From positions 1 to 64,000 of the forward strand of contig NZ_QCZI01000005.1 in the NCBI RefSeq assembly GCF_003097635.1: a DNA stretch of 64,000 bases. Reading direction: 5' to 3'. Positions within the stretch are counted from its first letter, which is position 1. Each line of letters starts with the position of its first letter. This document shows, one piece after another, positions 25,740 to 34,616 of the stretch. The notes under the pieces are model-generated. The model searched no databases, was not told the origin of the DNA, and saw only the letters and a program-made list of their open reading frames with translations. Position numbers and translations under genes: made by a program. This DNA comes from Flavobacterium psychrotolerans (GTDB taxonomy: Bacteria; Bacteroidota; Bacteroidia; Flavobacteriales; Flavobacteriaceae).

Positions 25740-25790
25740 GACTGAAATGGTTTTTATTAAAATTTACTTTTTTGGGATTCCTAAATCATT

Positions 25791-25950
25791 TTATGATTGT
25801 TCTAATGTTGACAGATTTTCTTTGGCCAATGCAATTCCTCGGGCTTTTAGTAACAGTCATACTATTTTTTGGCAACGGGTTTTGGGAATGTTTGCTACAA
25901 TTTTGATTTCCTTGGAAAGGTTTTGCTCTATTTTATTTTTAGTTAAAATC
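25791..25950 (-). pseudogene. C-terminal relic of a second acetyl-CoA synthetase
   Basis: The minus strand reads in one frame IEQNLSKEIKIVANIPKTR-CQKIV-stop-LLLKARGIALAKENLSTLEQS-stop. This matches the Acs C-terminus, which normally reads NIPKTRSGKIMRRLLKAR...STLE. SG has become CQ, an Arg codon has become TGA, and the part ahead of it is shortened. The intact acsA of this window ends differently (GDISTLLNPEIVEEI), so this is not a duplicate of that gene but a relic of another acs-type gene. Confidence 0.65.
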
Positions 25951-25959
25951 GTGTTTTTT

Positions 25960-26406
25960 CTATTTAGAAATGAGACTGTGTTCAACGATAATTTCGGGCT
26001 CTAACCGAATGGTTGTTTTTATTGCATTAGAAATCAAACAGGCTTTTTCGCTCATTTCCAAAATATGTTTTGCCCTTTCCGGCTTTTGTGAATTAGGGAT
26101 AACAATTTTTGGTTTTAGGAGGATTTCGGTTATAGTAAATTTTCCCTCAATGTTATTAATATTGCAAATGGATTTGCTCTCAAAGCTTATAAATTCCAAT
26201 TTTGAATTTTCGGCGATGGACAAAAAAGTCGTCATTAGGCAACTGTTTATTGATGCTGCGAATAAATGTTCCGGTGACCAGATTCCTTCCATTCCCTTCG
26301 GAAAATCAGGCGGTGTGGCCACTTCAATATTTTGTGGCAAAACAGGGGAACTTAAAAGTCCTTTTCTGCGGCCAGTCCATTTTAGGTTTACTTCGTAAGT
26401 TTGCAT
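25960..26406 (-). CDS. OsmC-family peroxiredoxin-like protein
   Basis: A 148-residue OsmC/Ohr-type protein. The two redox cysteines are present: one in 'ASINSCLMTTFLS' and one in 'SEKACLISNAIK'. The N-terminal 'LKWTGRRKGLLSS' strand and the middle 'FPKGMEGIWSPEHLF' loop are typical. It reduces organic hydroperoxides in the cytoplasm, usually under oxidative or osmotic stress. It ends immediately next to the acs relic and starts 39 bp after the SDR gene, same strand. Confidence 0.85.
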   Translation of the reverse strand: MQTYEVNLKWTGRRKGLLSSPVLPQNIEVATPPDFPKGMEGIWSPEHLFAASINSCLMTTFLSIAENSKLEFISFESKSICNINNIEGKFTITEILLKPKIVIPNSQKPERAKHILEMSEKACLISNAIKTTIRLEPEIIVEHSLISK

Positions 26407-26444
26407 TTCTCAAGATTTTTAGTAAAAAAATAAGTTCGTAAGAA

Positions 26445-27200
26445 TTATTGAGCCACAAATCCGCCGTCCACGACCATCGCATGGCCAGTTACAAAGGAAG
26501 CTTCATCGGAACACATCCAAACCACCGCATTGGCTATTTCCTCAGGTTGTCCAAAGCGTCCTATGGGTTCTAAACCTGTAAACTGTTCTACGGCTTCTTT
26601 GCTATTTCCGGTAAGCCGATCAATCATAGGCGTTTGTATTACACCGGGGCAAACCGCATTCACCCGGATTCCGAGTTTAGCATATTCTAAAGCTGCGGTT
26701 TTTGTTAATCCGACAACACCATGTTTGGAGGCCACATAAGCGGGCAAGCCGGCGAATCCTACCACTCCTGCTACAGACGAGCAATTGATAATTGCTCCTT
26801 TTCCCTGTTTCAGTATTTCTGGGATTTCATATTTCATACAAAGCCAAATTCCTTTTAGGTTGACGGCAATGGTTTTGTCCCAGTTTTCCTCTGAACAATC
26901 TAGTGTAGATGCTGACGCACCTTCAATTCCCGCATTGTTATATGCATAATCCAATCGGCCAAATTTAGCAATGGTTTTTTCTATCATTGCTTTTACATCC
27001 GCGGATTTTGATACATCACATTTGACGAAAATGGCTTCCCCTCCTAAATTTTTTATAAGGTTGAGTGTTTCTTCATTTTCAGTCCAATCCACAACGACCA
27101 CTTTGGCTCCTTTTTTGACGAAAGCTAACGCAGTTGCTCTACCAATTCCGGATGCACCGCCTGTTACGATAGCTACTTTGTTTTTGAATGTTGTTTCCAT
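26445..27200 (-). CDS. short-chain dehydrogenase/reductase
   Basis: A 251-residue classical SDR: NAD(P)-binding TGGASGIG near residue 14, NNAG at about 90, catalytic Ser in 'INCSSVAG', then Tyr and Lys in 'PAYVASKHG' and the C-terminal 'VTGHAMVVDGGFV'. Asp38-like acidic residue after strand 2 ('VVVDWTE') favours NAD(H). The substrate cannot be read; glucose/alcohol dehydrogenase names are often given to such proteins. It starts 13 bp after the ppsA stop, so both are in one operon. Confidence 0.85.
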   Translation of the reverse strand: METTFKNKVAIVTGGASGIGRATALAFVKKGAKVVVVDWTENEETLNLIKNLGGEAIFVKCDVSKSADVKAMIEKTIAKFGRLDYAYNNAGIEGASASTLDCSEENWDKTIAVNLKGIWLCMKYEIPEILKQGKGAIINCSSVAGVVGFAGLPAYVASKHGVVGLTKTAALEYAKLGIRVNAVCPGVIQTPMIDRLTGNSKEAVEQFTGLEPIGRFGQPEEIANAVVWMCSDEASFVTGHAMVVDGGFVAQ

Positions 27201-27212
27201 AATTGAGTTTTC

Positions 27213-29633
27213 TTATATTAGAATTTTTCTTTTTGTTTTCTTTTCTGCTTCTAAAATATTCTCGATACCTTTTATCATCGCGTCGGGATTAAAGGAGATA
27301 CTGTCTATGCCTTCATTAACCAAAAAATTTGCAAATTCAGGAATATCGCTCGGTGCCTGTCCGCACAATCCCACTTTTATTTCAAAACGTTTGGCTACCC
27401 GAATGGTTTCCTTGATTAAAGATTTGACGGCCGCATTTTCTTCACTAAATAAATAACTAACCAATGCTGAGTCACGATCCAGTCCCAATGTAAGTTGCGT
27501 CAAATCATTGGAACCAATAGAGAATCCGTCAAAGAGTTTTGCAAATTCATCGGCCAGTAATACGTTGCTTGGTATTTCTATCATGACATATACTTCCAGT
27601 CCATTGATGCCTTGAACCAATCCGTTTTTAGCCATTTCGGCAAGTACATTTTCACCTTCTTCGACGGTTCTGCAAAAAGGAATCATCAGTTTTACATTGG
27701 TCAGCCCCATTTCGTTGCGCACTTTTTTCATGGCTTCACATTCTAAGGCGAAACCTTTTCGGTAAAAATCACTGTAGTAACGGGAGGCACCACGGAAGCC
27801 AATCATTGGGTTTTCCTCTTCGGGTTCGAAATATTTCCCACCGATGAGGTTGGCATATTCATTGCTTTTGAAGTCGCTCATTCTCACAATGACATCTTTC
27901 GGATAAAAGGCAGCAGCTACAATGGATACCGCTTCTGCCAGTTTATCGACAAAATAATTTTTAGGATCGGAAAAACCTTTGGTCAATGCCGCTATTTCGG
28001 TACTAACGGTTGAATCGGTAATTTTTTCGGGCGCACATAAAGCTAATGGATGTATTTTGATGGTATTTGAAATGACAAATTCCATACGCATCAAACCCAC
28101 GCCTTGATTGGGATAATGACTCATTTCAAAGGCTCTTTCTGGATCGGCAAGGATGAACATGGGATATGTTTTTGGCATTTCCAGTTTGCTAAAATCCAGT
28201 TCTTTTATTTCCCATTTTAGCTGTCCGTCATAAATATTTCCGTCTTTGCCTTCAGCACAGGAAACAGTGATTTCCTGACCGTTTTTTATGACGGAAGTCG
28301 CATTGCCGCAACCTACTACGGCAACGGTTCCTAGTTCTCGAGCAACAATAGCAGCATGGCTGGTGCGTCCGCCTTTGTTGGTGATGATTGCCGAAGCCCT
28401 TTTCATGATGGGATCCCAATCGGGATTGGTCAAATCGGTAACTATGATTTCCCCATTTTGCAACAAATTGCCTTCTTGGGGACTGCTAAGGATTCGGGCT
28501 TTTCCGGAAGCAATCTTATCACCGAGAGCGATTCCATGTGTCAAAAGGGTGCCTTTCCCTTTGAGTTTGTAAATTTCCCGGACTTGTTTGTTAGTTTTCC
28601 CCTGAACAGTTTCGGGACGTGCCTGAACGATATAGAGTTGGTTGTTCAAGCCGTCTTTAGCCCATTCGATGTCCATTGCTTTTTTATAATGTTTCTCAAT
28701 ACGATGGCACCAGTGTGAAAGTTGAATCACTTCTTTATCATTTAGCGAAAATTGGGTTTGTTTTTCTAAGGAGGTTTCAGTGTTAATAATCGTTTTTTCT
28801 GCGGATTTCCTTTCCGATTTCTCAGAATAAATCATCGTATATTCTTTTCTTCCACACTGTCTTTTTAAAATGGGATTCAAATCGGGGTTTATCAAAGTGG
28901 GTTTAAACACCATCCATTCATCCGGTGTGACCGTACCTTGAACAATATTTTCTCCTAATCCCCAACAGCCGTTAATTATAATGGTATTTTCGAATCCAGA
29001 ATCTGGATCAATGGTAAATGCTACGCCAGATGACGCTTTGTCGCTTCTCACCATTTGTTGTACACCAACGGAAATGGCAATGTCTAATTTTGCAAAGCCC
29101 ATGTCATGGCGGTATTTGATGGCGCGATCTGTGAATAAGGATATAAAACAGCGGTGTACGGCATCGATTAACTGTGCAGCACCTTTTATATTCAAAAAGG
29201 ATTGCATTTGTCCAGCAAAACTTGCGGTAGGTAAATCCTCTGATGTGGCGCTACTTCTTACCGCTACATTAAGATTGCTGGTTTCGCATTGTTCGCTCAG
29301 TAATTGGTATGCGGTATCAATTTCATCGCGAATTTTATCGGGTATTGATGCTGATAAAATAAGGCTTCTTGCTTTTTCTCCTATTGAAGAGAGATTAGAA
29401 TACTGTTTTGTATCCAATGAAAATAATAAATCTTCCAAGGGTTTCTCCAGATGATTTGCTTCTCGGAAGAGGCGATAGGCTTCTGCAGTTAGTGCAAATC
29501 CATTAGGTATGTTAATGCCTATTGGGTTAAGTTGATTGTACATTTCACCGAGGGAGGCATTTTTACCGCCGACTTCACTGATTGTTTCAATCGTAATTTG
29601 ATTGAAAAATAAAATGTGTTTTAAGGTTGTCAT
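27213..29633 (-). CDS. ppsA: phosphoenolpyruvate synthase
   Basis: This 806-residue protein has an N-terminal ATP-grasp domain ('EVGGKNASLGEM', 'RSSATSEDLPTASFAGQ'), the swivelling phosphohistidine domain with catalytic His in 'GGRTSHAAIVARELG', and the C-terminal PEP/pyruvate barrel ('GFRGASRYYSD', 'FSIGSNDLTQL', 'GLCGQAPSD'). It makes PEP from pyruvate + ATP, the entry to gluconeogenesis from C2/C3 compounds. It heads a minus-strand set with the SDR, OsmC and Deg genes. With the acs relic downstream it fits a former acetate/pyruvate-handling stress island. Confidence 0.93.
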   Translation of the reverse strand: MTTLKHILFFNQITIETISEVGGKNASLGEMYNQLNPIGINIPNGFALTAEAYRLFREANHLEKPLEDLLFSLDTKQYSNLSSIGEKARSLILSASIPDKIRDEIDTAYQLLSEQCETSNLNVAVRSSATSEDLPTASFAGQMQSFLNIKGAAQLIDAVHRCFISLFTDRAIKYRHDMGFAKLDIAISVGVQQMVRSDKASSGVAFTIDPDSGFENTIIINGCWGLGENIVQGTVTPDEWMVFKPTLINPDLNPILKRQCGRKEYTMIYSEKSERKSAEKTIINTETSLEKQTQFSLNDKEVIQLSHWCHRIEKHYKKAMDIEWAKDGLNNQLYIVQARPETVQGKTNKQVREIYKLKGKGTLLTHGIALGDKIASGKARILSSPQEGNLLQNGEIIVTDLTNPDWDPIMKRASAIITNKGGRTSHAAIVARELGTVAVVGCGNATSVIKNGQEITVSCAEGKDGNIYDGQLKWEIKELDFSKLEMPKTYPMFILADPERAFEMSHYPNQGVGLMRMEFVISNTIKIHPLALCAPEKITDSTVSTEIAALTKGFSDPKNYFVDKLAEAVSIVAAAFYPKDVIVRMSDFKSNEYANLIGGKYFEPEEENPMIGFRGASRYYSDFYRKGFALECEAMKKVRNEMGLTNVKLMIPFCRTVEEGENVLAEMAKNGLVQGINGLEVYVMIEIPSNVLLADEFAKLFDGFSIGSNDLTQLTLGLDRDSALVSYLFSEENAAVKSLIKETIRVAKRFEIKVGLCGQAPSDIPEFANFLVNEGIDSISFNPDAMIKGIENILEAEKKTKRKILI

Positions 29634-30000
29634 TTTAATTCTTTTTTAATTCTGGAATTCCATAGTTTAGAAAACTATAGCTAAGAAAAAATAAAATTTT
29701 AGTTGTTGAAGATTGTATCTTTTTATGATTTATGTTTGAGATTGGGTTTTAATATTAAATCATTTTTCAATTTCCATTTATAACAAATAGACAACATTAT
29801 TTTTTTGATTGCCAAAAAAAACATAACTATCTTAAAATTACGAAATTATACTTAAATAAAAGGTAAAACGGATTATTTTTTTGAATAAGAATTTGAGGAT
29901 TTCGCCTTTTTGACGAACTCGATTTAAAAGTAAAAAAACAGTGCAAAAAGATAAAAATCAAATGGATAATTTTACTTTTGCACCACACAACTAAACTACC
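29634..30000. other. divergent intergenic region ppsA / pyrD
   Basis: 367 bp of AT-rich DNA with no open frame. It must hold promoters for both directions. A good TAnnTTTG element for pyrD is at 29973-29980. A small ATAGTTT/AAACTAT hairpin lies near 29660-29680 on the ppsA side. No clear ppsA promoter was picked. Confidence 0.5.
29973..29980 (+). promoter_or_regulatory. pyrD promoter -7 element
   Basis: TACTTTTG matches TAnnTTTG and lies 20 bp before the pyrD ATG, implying a very short leader. Confidence 0.6.
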
Positions 30001-31020
30001 ATGTATAAATTACTCATTCGTCCGATTCTTTTTTGGTTTGACCCCGAAAAAGTGCATTATTTTACCTTTTCCTTAATTCGAATTTTGTCTAAAATTCCGG
30101 GATTTTCTTTCCTTTTTAGAGCCTTGTATGACGTTAATGACAAGCGTTTAGAGACAGAAGTATTTGGATTAAAGTTTAAAAACCCAGTTGGTCTTGCCGC
30201 CGGTTTTGATAAAGATGCAACACTTTATAATGAATTGTCTAACTTTGGTTTTGGTTTTATCGAAATAGGAACGCTGACACCCGTAGGACAGGATGGAAAT
30301 CCGAAAAAGCGATTGTTTCGATTAAAGCCGGATGCAGCCATCATCAATAGAATGGGGTTCAACAATGGAGGGGTTCGTGACGCCGCTGAAAGATTGAAAC
30401 GCAATAAAGGAGTTTTAATAGGAGGAAATATTGGTAAAAATAAGCTCACCCCAAATGAAGAAGCGACTTCAGATTATGAAATATGTTTTGATGCCTTGTA
30501 CGATTGTGTCGATTATTTTGCTATCAATGTAAGTTCTCCAAACACGCCAAACCTTCGGGCATTGCAGGATAAAGAACCGTTAACGCGATTGCTTCAAAAT
30601 TTGCAGAATAGGAATTTGGCAAAGCCAAAAGCAAAACCCATCTTATTAAAAATCGCACCTGATTTGACAGACGAGCAGTTGATGGATATCATCGACATTG
30701 TAAAAGAAACTAAAATTGCCGGAGTAATAGCCACAAACACCACCATTTCACGGGAAGGTTTACAATCTGAAAACAAGACAGAAACTGGAGGGTTGTCCGG
30801 GAAACCATTAACGAAACGATCCACGGAAGTGATTCGTTTTTTATCTGAAAAAAGCAACAAAGCCTTTCCAATTATTGGAGTGGGAGGGATTCATTGTGCC
30901 GGGGATGCCATTGAAAAACTGGATGCTGGAGCAAGCTTAATTCAACTCTATACTGGTTTCATTTATGAAGGACCTAGTTTGGTCAAAGCGATTAATAAAA
31001 AGATATTGGAACGATTGTAA
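30001..31020 (+). CDS. pyrD: quinone-dependent dihydroorotate dehydrogenase
   Basis: A 339-residue class 2 enzyme: an N-terminal membrane-associating helical extension (about 1-40), then an FMN barrel with '[13 protein letters not shown]', '[23 protein letters not shown]', 'NRMGFNN', the catalytic Ser region '[14 protein letters not shown]', and '[11 protein letters not shown]', '[11 protein letters not shown]', '[13 protein letters not shown]'. It oxidises dihydroorotate to orotate with quinone as acceptor, in pyrimidine synthesis at the inner membrane. Length and motifs are normal. Confidence 0.95.
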   Translation: MYKLLIRPILFWFDPEKVHYFTFSLIRILSKIPGFSFLFRALYDVNDKRLETEVFGLKFKNPVGLAAGFDKDATLYNELSNFGFGFIEIGTLTPVGQDGNPKKRLFRLKPDAAIINRMGFNNGGVRDAAERLKRNKGVLIGGNIGKNKLTPNEEATSDYEICFDALYDCVDYFAINVSSPNTPNLRALQDKEPLTRLLQNLQNRNLAKPKAKPILLKIAPDLTDEQLMDIIDIVKETKIAGVIATNTTISREGLQSENKTETGGLSGKPLTKRSTEVIRFLSEKSNKAFPIIGVGGIHCAGDAIEKLDAGASLIQLYTGFIYEGPSLVKAINKKILERL

Positions 31021-31075
31021 AATGTAGTTTTAAAAATAGGTTGAAAATATGATTTTATAAAATCCAATTCTTTGC

Positions 31076-31083
31076 TATCTTTG
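31076..31083 (+). promoter_or_regulatory. promoter -7 element of the HMG-CoA lyase gene
   Basis: TATCTTTG fits TAnnTTTG, eight bases before the ATG at 31092. This implies an almost leaderless transcript or use of a nearby downstream start. Confidence 0.5.
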
Positions 31084-31091
31084 ACCTTAAT

Positions 31092-31955
31092 ATGAAGCCA
31101 ATAAAAATCATTGAATGTCCACGTGATGCCATGCAAGGCATAAAGTCATTTATTCCGACGGAACGAAAAGTGGCTTACATTCAATCTTTATTGCGAGTTG
31201 GATTTGATTCCATAGATTTTGGAAGTTTTGTTTCTCCAAAAGCCATTCCACAGATGTGGGATACTGCTGACGTTTTAGCTCAATTAGATTTGTCACAAAC
31301 CCAAAGTAAATTATTAGCTATTATTGCCAATACTCCAGGTGCTATTTTGGCGTCAAAATTTAATGAAATTCAATATTTAGGTTTTCCGTTTTCTATCTCA
31401 GAGAATTTTCAAATGCGGAACACGCATAAAACGATTGCCCAATCGACCATTACCTTAATGGAAATTCTTGAAATTGCCGATAATAGTAATAAAGAAGTTG
31501 TAGCTTATTTATCGATGGGTTTTGGCAATCCGTATGGAGATCCTTGGAATGTGGAAATAGTAGGGGAATGGACAGAGAAATTATCAGCAATGGGAGTGAA
31601 AATTTTGTCGCTGTCAGATACTGTAGGAAGCTCAACTCCCGAAGTCATTTCGTATTTATTTTCGAATTTAATTCCCAAATACCCTTCAATAGAATTTGGT
31701 GCCCATTTACACACTACGCCCAATAAATGGTTTGAAAAAGTAGATGCTGCCTACAAAGCGGGTTGCCGTCGTTTTGATGGGGCAATTCAGGGTTTTGGAG
31801 GTTGTCCAATGGCTACAGATAGTTTGACTGGAAATATGCCAACCGAGAAATTATTGTCTTATTTTACTACCCAAAAGGAAAATACGAATACCAGTCCCAT
31901 GAGTTTTGAAAGCGCTTATAATGAAGCCACCAAATTGTTTAGTGAATTCTATTAA
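31092..31955 (+). CDS. hydroxymethylglutaryl-CoA lyase
   Basis: A 287-residue TIM-barrel lyase of the HMGL/DRE family: 'IIECPRDAMQGIKSFIPTE' (metal/substrate Arg-Asp start), 'FVSPKAIPQMWDT', 'LSLSDTVGSSTPE', and the metal His pair in 'FGAHLHTTPNKW', then the Cys-containing 'IQGFGGCPMA' loop characteristic of HMG-CoA lyases. It splits HMG-CoA to acetoacetate and acetyl-CoA in leucine breakdown. Its stop codon overlaps the stop of the convergent P-type ATPase gene by three bases. Confidence 0.9.
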   Translation: MKPIKIIECPRDAMQGIKSFIPTERKVAYIQSLLRVGFDSIDFGSFVSPKAIPQMWDTADVLAQLDLSQTQSKLLAIIANTPGAILASKFNEIQYLGFPFSISENFQMRNTHKTIAQSTITLMEILEIADNSNKEVVAYLSMGFGNPYGDPWNVEIVGEWTEKLSAMGVKILSLSDTVGSSTPEVISYLFSNLIPKYPSIEFGAHLHTTPNKWFEKVDAAYKAGCRRFDGAIQGFGGCPMATDSLTGNMPTEKLLSYFTTQKENTNTSPMSFESAYNEATKLFSEFY

Positions 31956-34459
31956 GCCCTACTTCGTTTAAATCCTTTGTAAATTTCTATCCATAAAACC
32001 GAAATACATCCCACTAAAATACTCAACCCTATTTGAGTCATAGAAACCGTTGCAAACATAAAGAAATGAGAAAAAACGGGTATGAATAATAATAAACTTG
32101 TGATGAGAATTGTTATTCCAATAATAATCAAAACCAAATTGTTTTTGTATTTTAAAGTAGTGAATATCGAATAATAAAAGGAACGATTGGCCAACGTCAA
32201 AAAGATATTTGAAGCAATCAAAGTCAAGAAAATTACCGTTCTGGTTTCGCTTTGGCTACAACCATCCCCTAGACAGTATTGGTAAATAAATAACAATCCT
32301 AGAGTAATTACCAATCCTTGAATTATGCTAATGATTATTTCTTTCAGATTAAAAAAAGTAGTTGTTAAGGGTCTGGGTTTTTGTAACATCAAATTAGGTT
32401 CCATCGGTTCGTTTTCATAAATAATGGAGCAAGTAGGGCCCATAATTATTTCTAAGAAGATAATATGGACTGGCGAAAAAATGTTTGGATAAATCCACCC
32501 TAAAGCCAATGGAATGAAGACAATCAATATAATTGGAATGTGTATGGAAATAATATATTGAATGGCTTTTTTTAGGTTAATATAGATTCTTCTGCCCATG
32601 GCAATGGCATCAGTCATTTTTGCAAAATCATCGTCAATAAGGATTAAATTGGCTGCATCTTTAGCAATTTCGGTTCCTTTTTTACCCATTGCAATTCCTA
32701 TATGAGCTGATTTTAAAGCGGGTCCATCATTAACGCCATCACCAGTCATGGCCACAATTTGGTTGTTGTCTTTCAGAGCTTTTATGATTTTAAGTTTCGC
32801 TTCTGGAAACATACGGGTAAAAATGGTTGTTTCCATCACTTTTTTATCCAAAGTTGCGTCATCCATTTTCATTAATTCATCCCCGTTTAAAGTTCTGTTA
32901 TAATCTCTAAAATCAATTTGTTTCGCAATAGTTGAAGTCGTTTCGGCATTATCTCCAGTAACAATTTTTATCTGAATTCCTGCATTGTAGAACGTTTCAA
33001 ATACGGATTTGATGTTTTCTTTTGGAGGATCGTAAAAAGCAACCAATCCCTTAAATTGAAATGAAAATTCCTGTTGCGTTTTAGGATAATTTGTCCCTGA
33101 AAATTCAGTTACCCCAACGCCTAAAACACGAAAACCTTCTTTTGTCATCGTTTGCATCGCAGATAGAATTTGTTTTGTTTCCGTTTCGGATAAATGGGAG
33201 CAGGCTATGATGGCCTCAGGCGCACCTTTGGTTGCGATAATCCTTGTACGGTGTTGATTTTCAAAAACATGAGTCATCATGGGTGGTTTTCCGCTTAACG
33301 GATATTCATGAACCAATTTAAAATTAGGTCGTTCATCCTTGACAGTTATTTTAGCATAGGCTTCATGCAGAGCTATTTCCATTGCATCAAACGGAATAGG
33401 TTCGCTAGACCACATAGATAGACTCATCAACTCTAAATCTTCTGTACTGATATTTTTCTCTTCTGGACTTGAAATGGCATTGGATGATAAAGTATAAAAT
33501 TTTGCCAATGTCATTTTGTTTTCCGTAATCGTTCCTGTTTTATCGGTACAAATTACGGTGGCACTTCCCAGGGTTTCTACGGTTTTAGTTTGTTTCACAA
33601 TAATCCCCATTTTCATTAATCGCCAAGAGCCCAAAGCCATAAATGTTGTGAAAGCCACAGGAATTTCCTCAGGAATAATGCTCATGGCCAAGGTGAGTGC
33701 CTTGAGTAAACTATCTAAAACGAATCTGGAATTATAATAATTGATTCCCCAAACTATGACAAAAATAACTAAACCAATAAGAGACATTTTCTTCACAAAA
33801 TTCCCAATCTGAATTTGTAACGGGGTTTTTTCTTCGGCAATGGTTTCTAAACTTTTCCCAATCTTTCCCAAATTGGTTTGGTTGCCTATGGCGGTTACTT
33901 TGCATATAGCCAAGCCGCTTGCCACAATTGTACCTTGAAATACTTGCTTATTTTCGGATTTTTCATTTTTAAATACCGAAAGTGATTCGCCGGTCAATAT
34001 GGATTCGTTTACCGAGAAATCATTCGATTGAATGATGATGCCATCAGCAGGAATAAAGGTGCCTTCTTCCGTTTGAATCAAATCTCCTAAAACAATTTCT
34101 TCGCTTGGTATTTCTATGACTTCGCCGTCGCGGATCACTTTGCTTTTGGGCTGTGTTAATTTTCTTAAGGATTCAATAGCATTTCGGCTTCTTGATTCCT
34201 GATATAAGGAAATGGTTGATACCAATACAATGGCAACCGACATAAAAATTCCATCGCCATAATCTCCCGTGATAAAATAGACACTTGTAGCAGTAATCAG
34301 TAGTAAAAACATGGGCTCTTTTACCATTTCAATCAAGGAAGTGATAAAATTATTTTTATCTTGGTGATCCAATGAATTGTAACCATTTTTTGCTCTCGAT
34401 TGCAAGACTTCCTCATTTGAAAGTCCTTTCGGTTGTTGTTTGATGTCAGTCATGGCCAA
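31952..34459 (-). CDS. cation-translocating P-type ATPase
   Basis: The 835-residue pump has an actuator domain ('ILTGESLSVFKNE'), a membrane helix 4 'SIIPEEIPVAF', the phosphorylation site 'CDKTGTITENKM', the nucleotide domain and the hinge 'MTGDGVNDGPALKSAHIGIAMG'. Helices 5-10 at the end complete a P2-type layout. PEEIP in helix 4 differs from PEGLP of SERCA-type calcium pumps, so the ion (Ca2+, Mn2+ or a monovalent cation) is open. A promoter-like CAAATTTA (34527-34534, minus TAAATTTG) lies upstream. Confidence 0.85.
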   Translation of the reverse strand: MAMTDIKQQPKGLSNEEVLQSRAKNGYNSLDHQDKNNFITSLIEMVKEPMFLLLITATSVYFITGDYGDGIFMSVAIVLVSTISLYQESRSRNAIESLRKLTQPKSKVIRDGEVIEIPSEEIVLGDLIQTEEGTFIPADGIIIQSNDFSVNESILTGESLSVFKNEKSENKQVFQGTIVASGLAICKVTAIGNQTNLGKIGKSLETIAEEKTPLQIQIGNFVKKMSLIGLVIFVIVWGINYYNSRFVLDSLLKALTLAMSIIPEEIPVAFTTFMALGSWRLMKMGIIVKQTKTVETLGSATVICTDKTGTITENKMTLAKFYTLSSNAISSPEEKNISTEDLELMSLSMWSSEPIPFDAMEIALHEAYAKITVKDERPNFKLVHEYPLSGKPPMMTHVFENQHRTRIIATKGAPEAIIACSHLSETETKQILSAMQTMTKEGFRVLGVGVTEFSGTNYPKTQQEFSFQFKGLVAFYDPPKENIKSVFETFYNAGIQIKIVTGDNAETTSTIAKQIDFRDYNRTLNGDELMKMDDATLDKKVMETTIFTRMFPEAKLKIIKALKDNNQIVAMTGDGVNDGPALKSAHIGIAMGKKGTEIAKDAANLILIDDDFAKMTDAIAMGRRIYINLKKAIQYIISIHIPIILIVFIPLALGWIYPNIFSPVHIIFLEIIMGPTCSIIYENEPMEPNLMLQKPRPLTTTFFNLKEIIISIIQGLVITLGLLFIYQYCLGDGCSQSETRTVIFLTLIASNIFLTLANRSFYYSIFTTLKYKNNLVLIIIGITILITSLLLFIPVFSHFFMFATVSMTQIGLSILVGCISVLWIEIYKGFKRSRA

Positions 34460-34526
34460 AAATAATTGGTTTTTTCAGATTACATGGGTTGTGGATTTTT
34501 GAAATCCAATAAATAACCTCGTACAG

Positions 34527-34534
34527 CAAATTTA
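34527..34534 (-). promoter_or_regulatory. P-type ATPase promoter -7 element
   Basis: The minus strand TAAATTTG matches TAnnTTTG, about 68 bp before the ATG at 34459. Confidence 0.5.
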
Positions 34535-34578
34535 TTCATTTAATGTAAAATTTAGTCGTTTTATTGCTTAAGATTGTA

Positions 34579-34586
34579 TAAATTTG
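34579..34586 (+). promoter_or_regulatory. guaB promoter -7 element
   Basis: TAAATTTG matches TAnnTTTG, 30 bp before the guaB ATG at 34617. It is only about 45 bp from the opposite-strand promoter of the ATPase gene, so the two are closely divergent. Confidence 0.6.
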
Positions 34587-34616
34587 CACGCAATTTAACT
34601 ACAACTACAAATTGCA

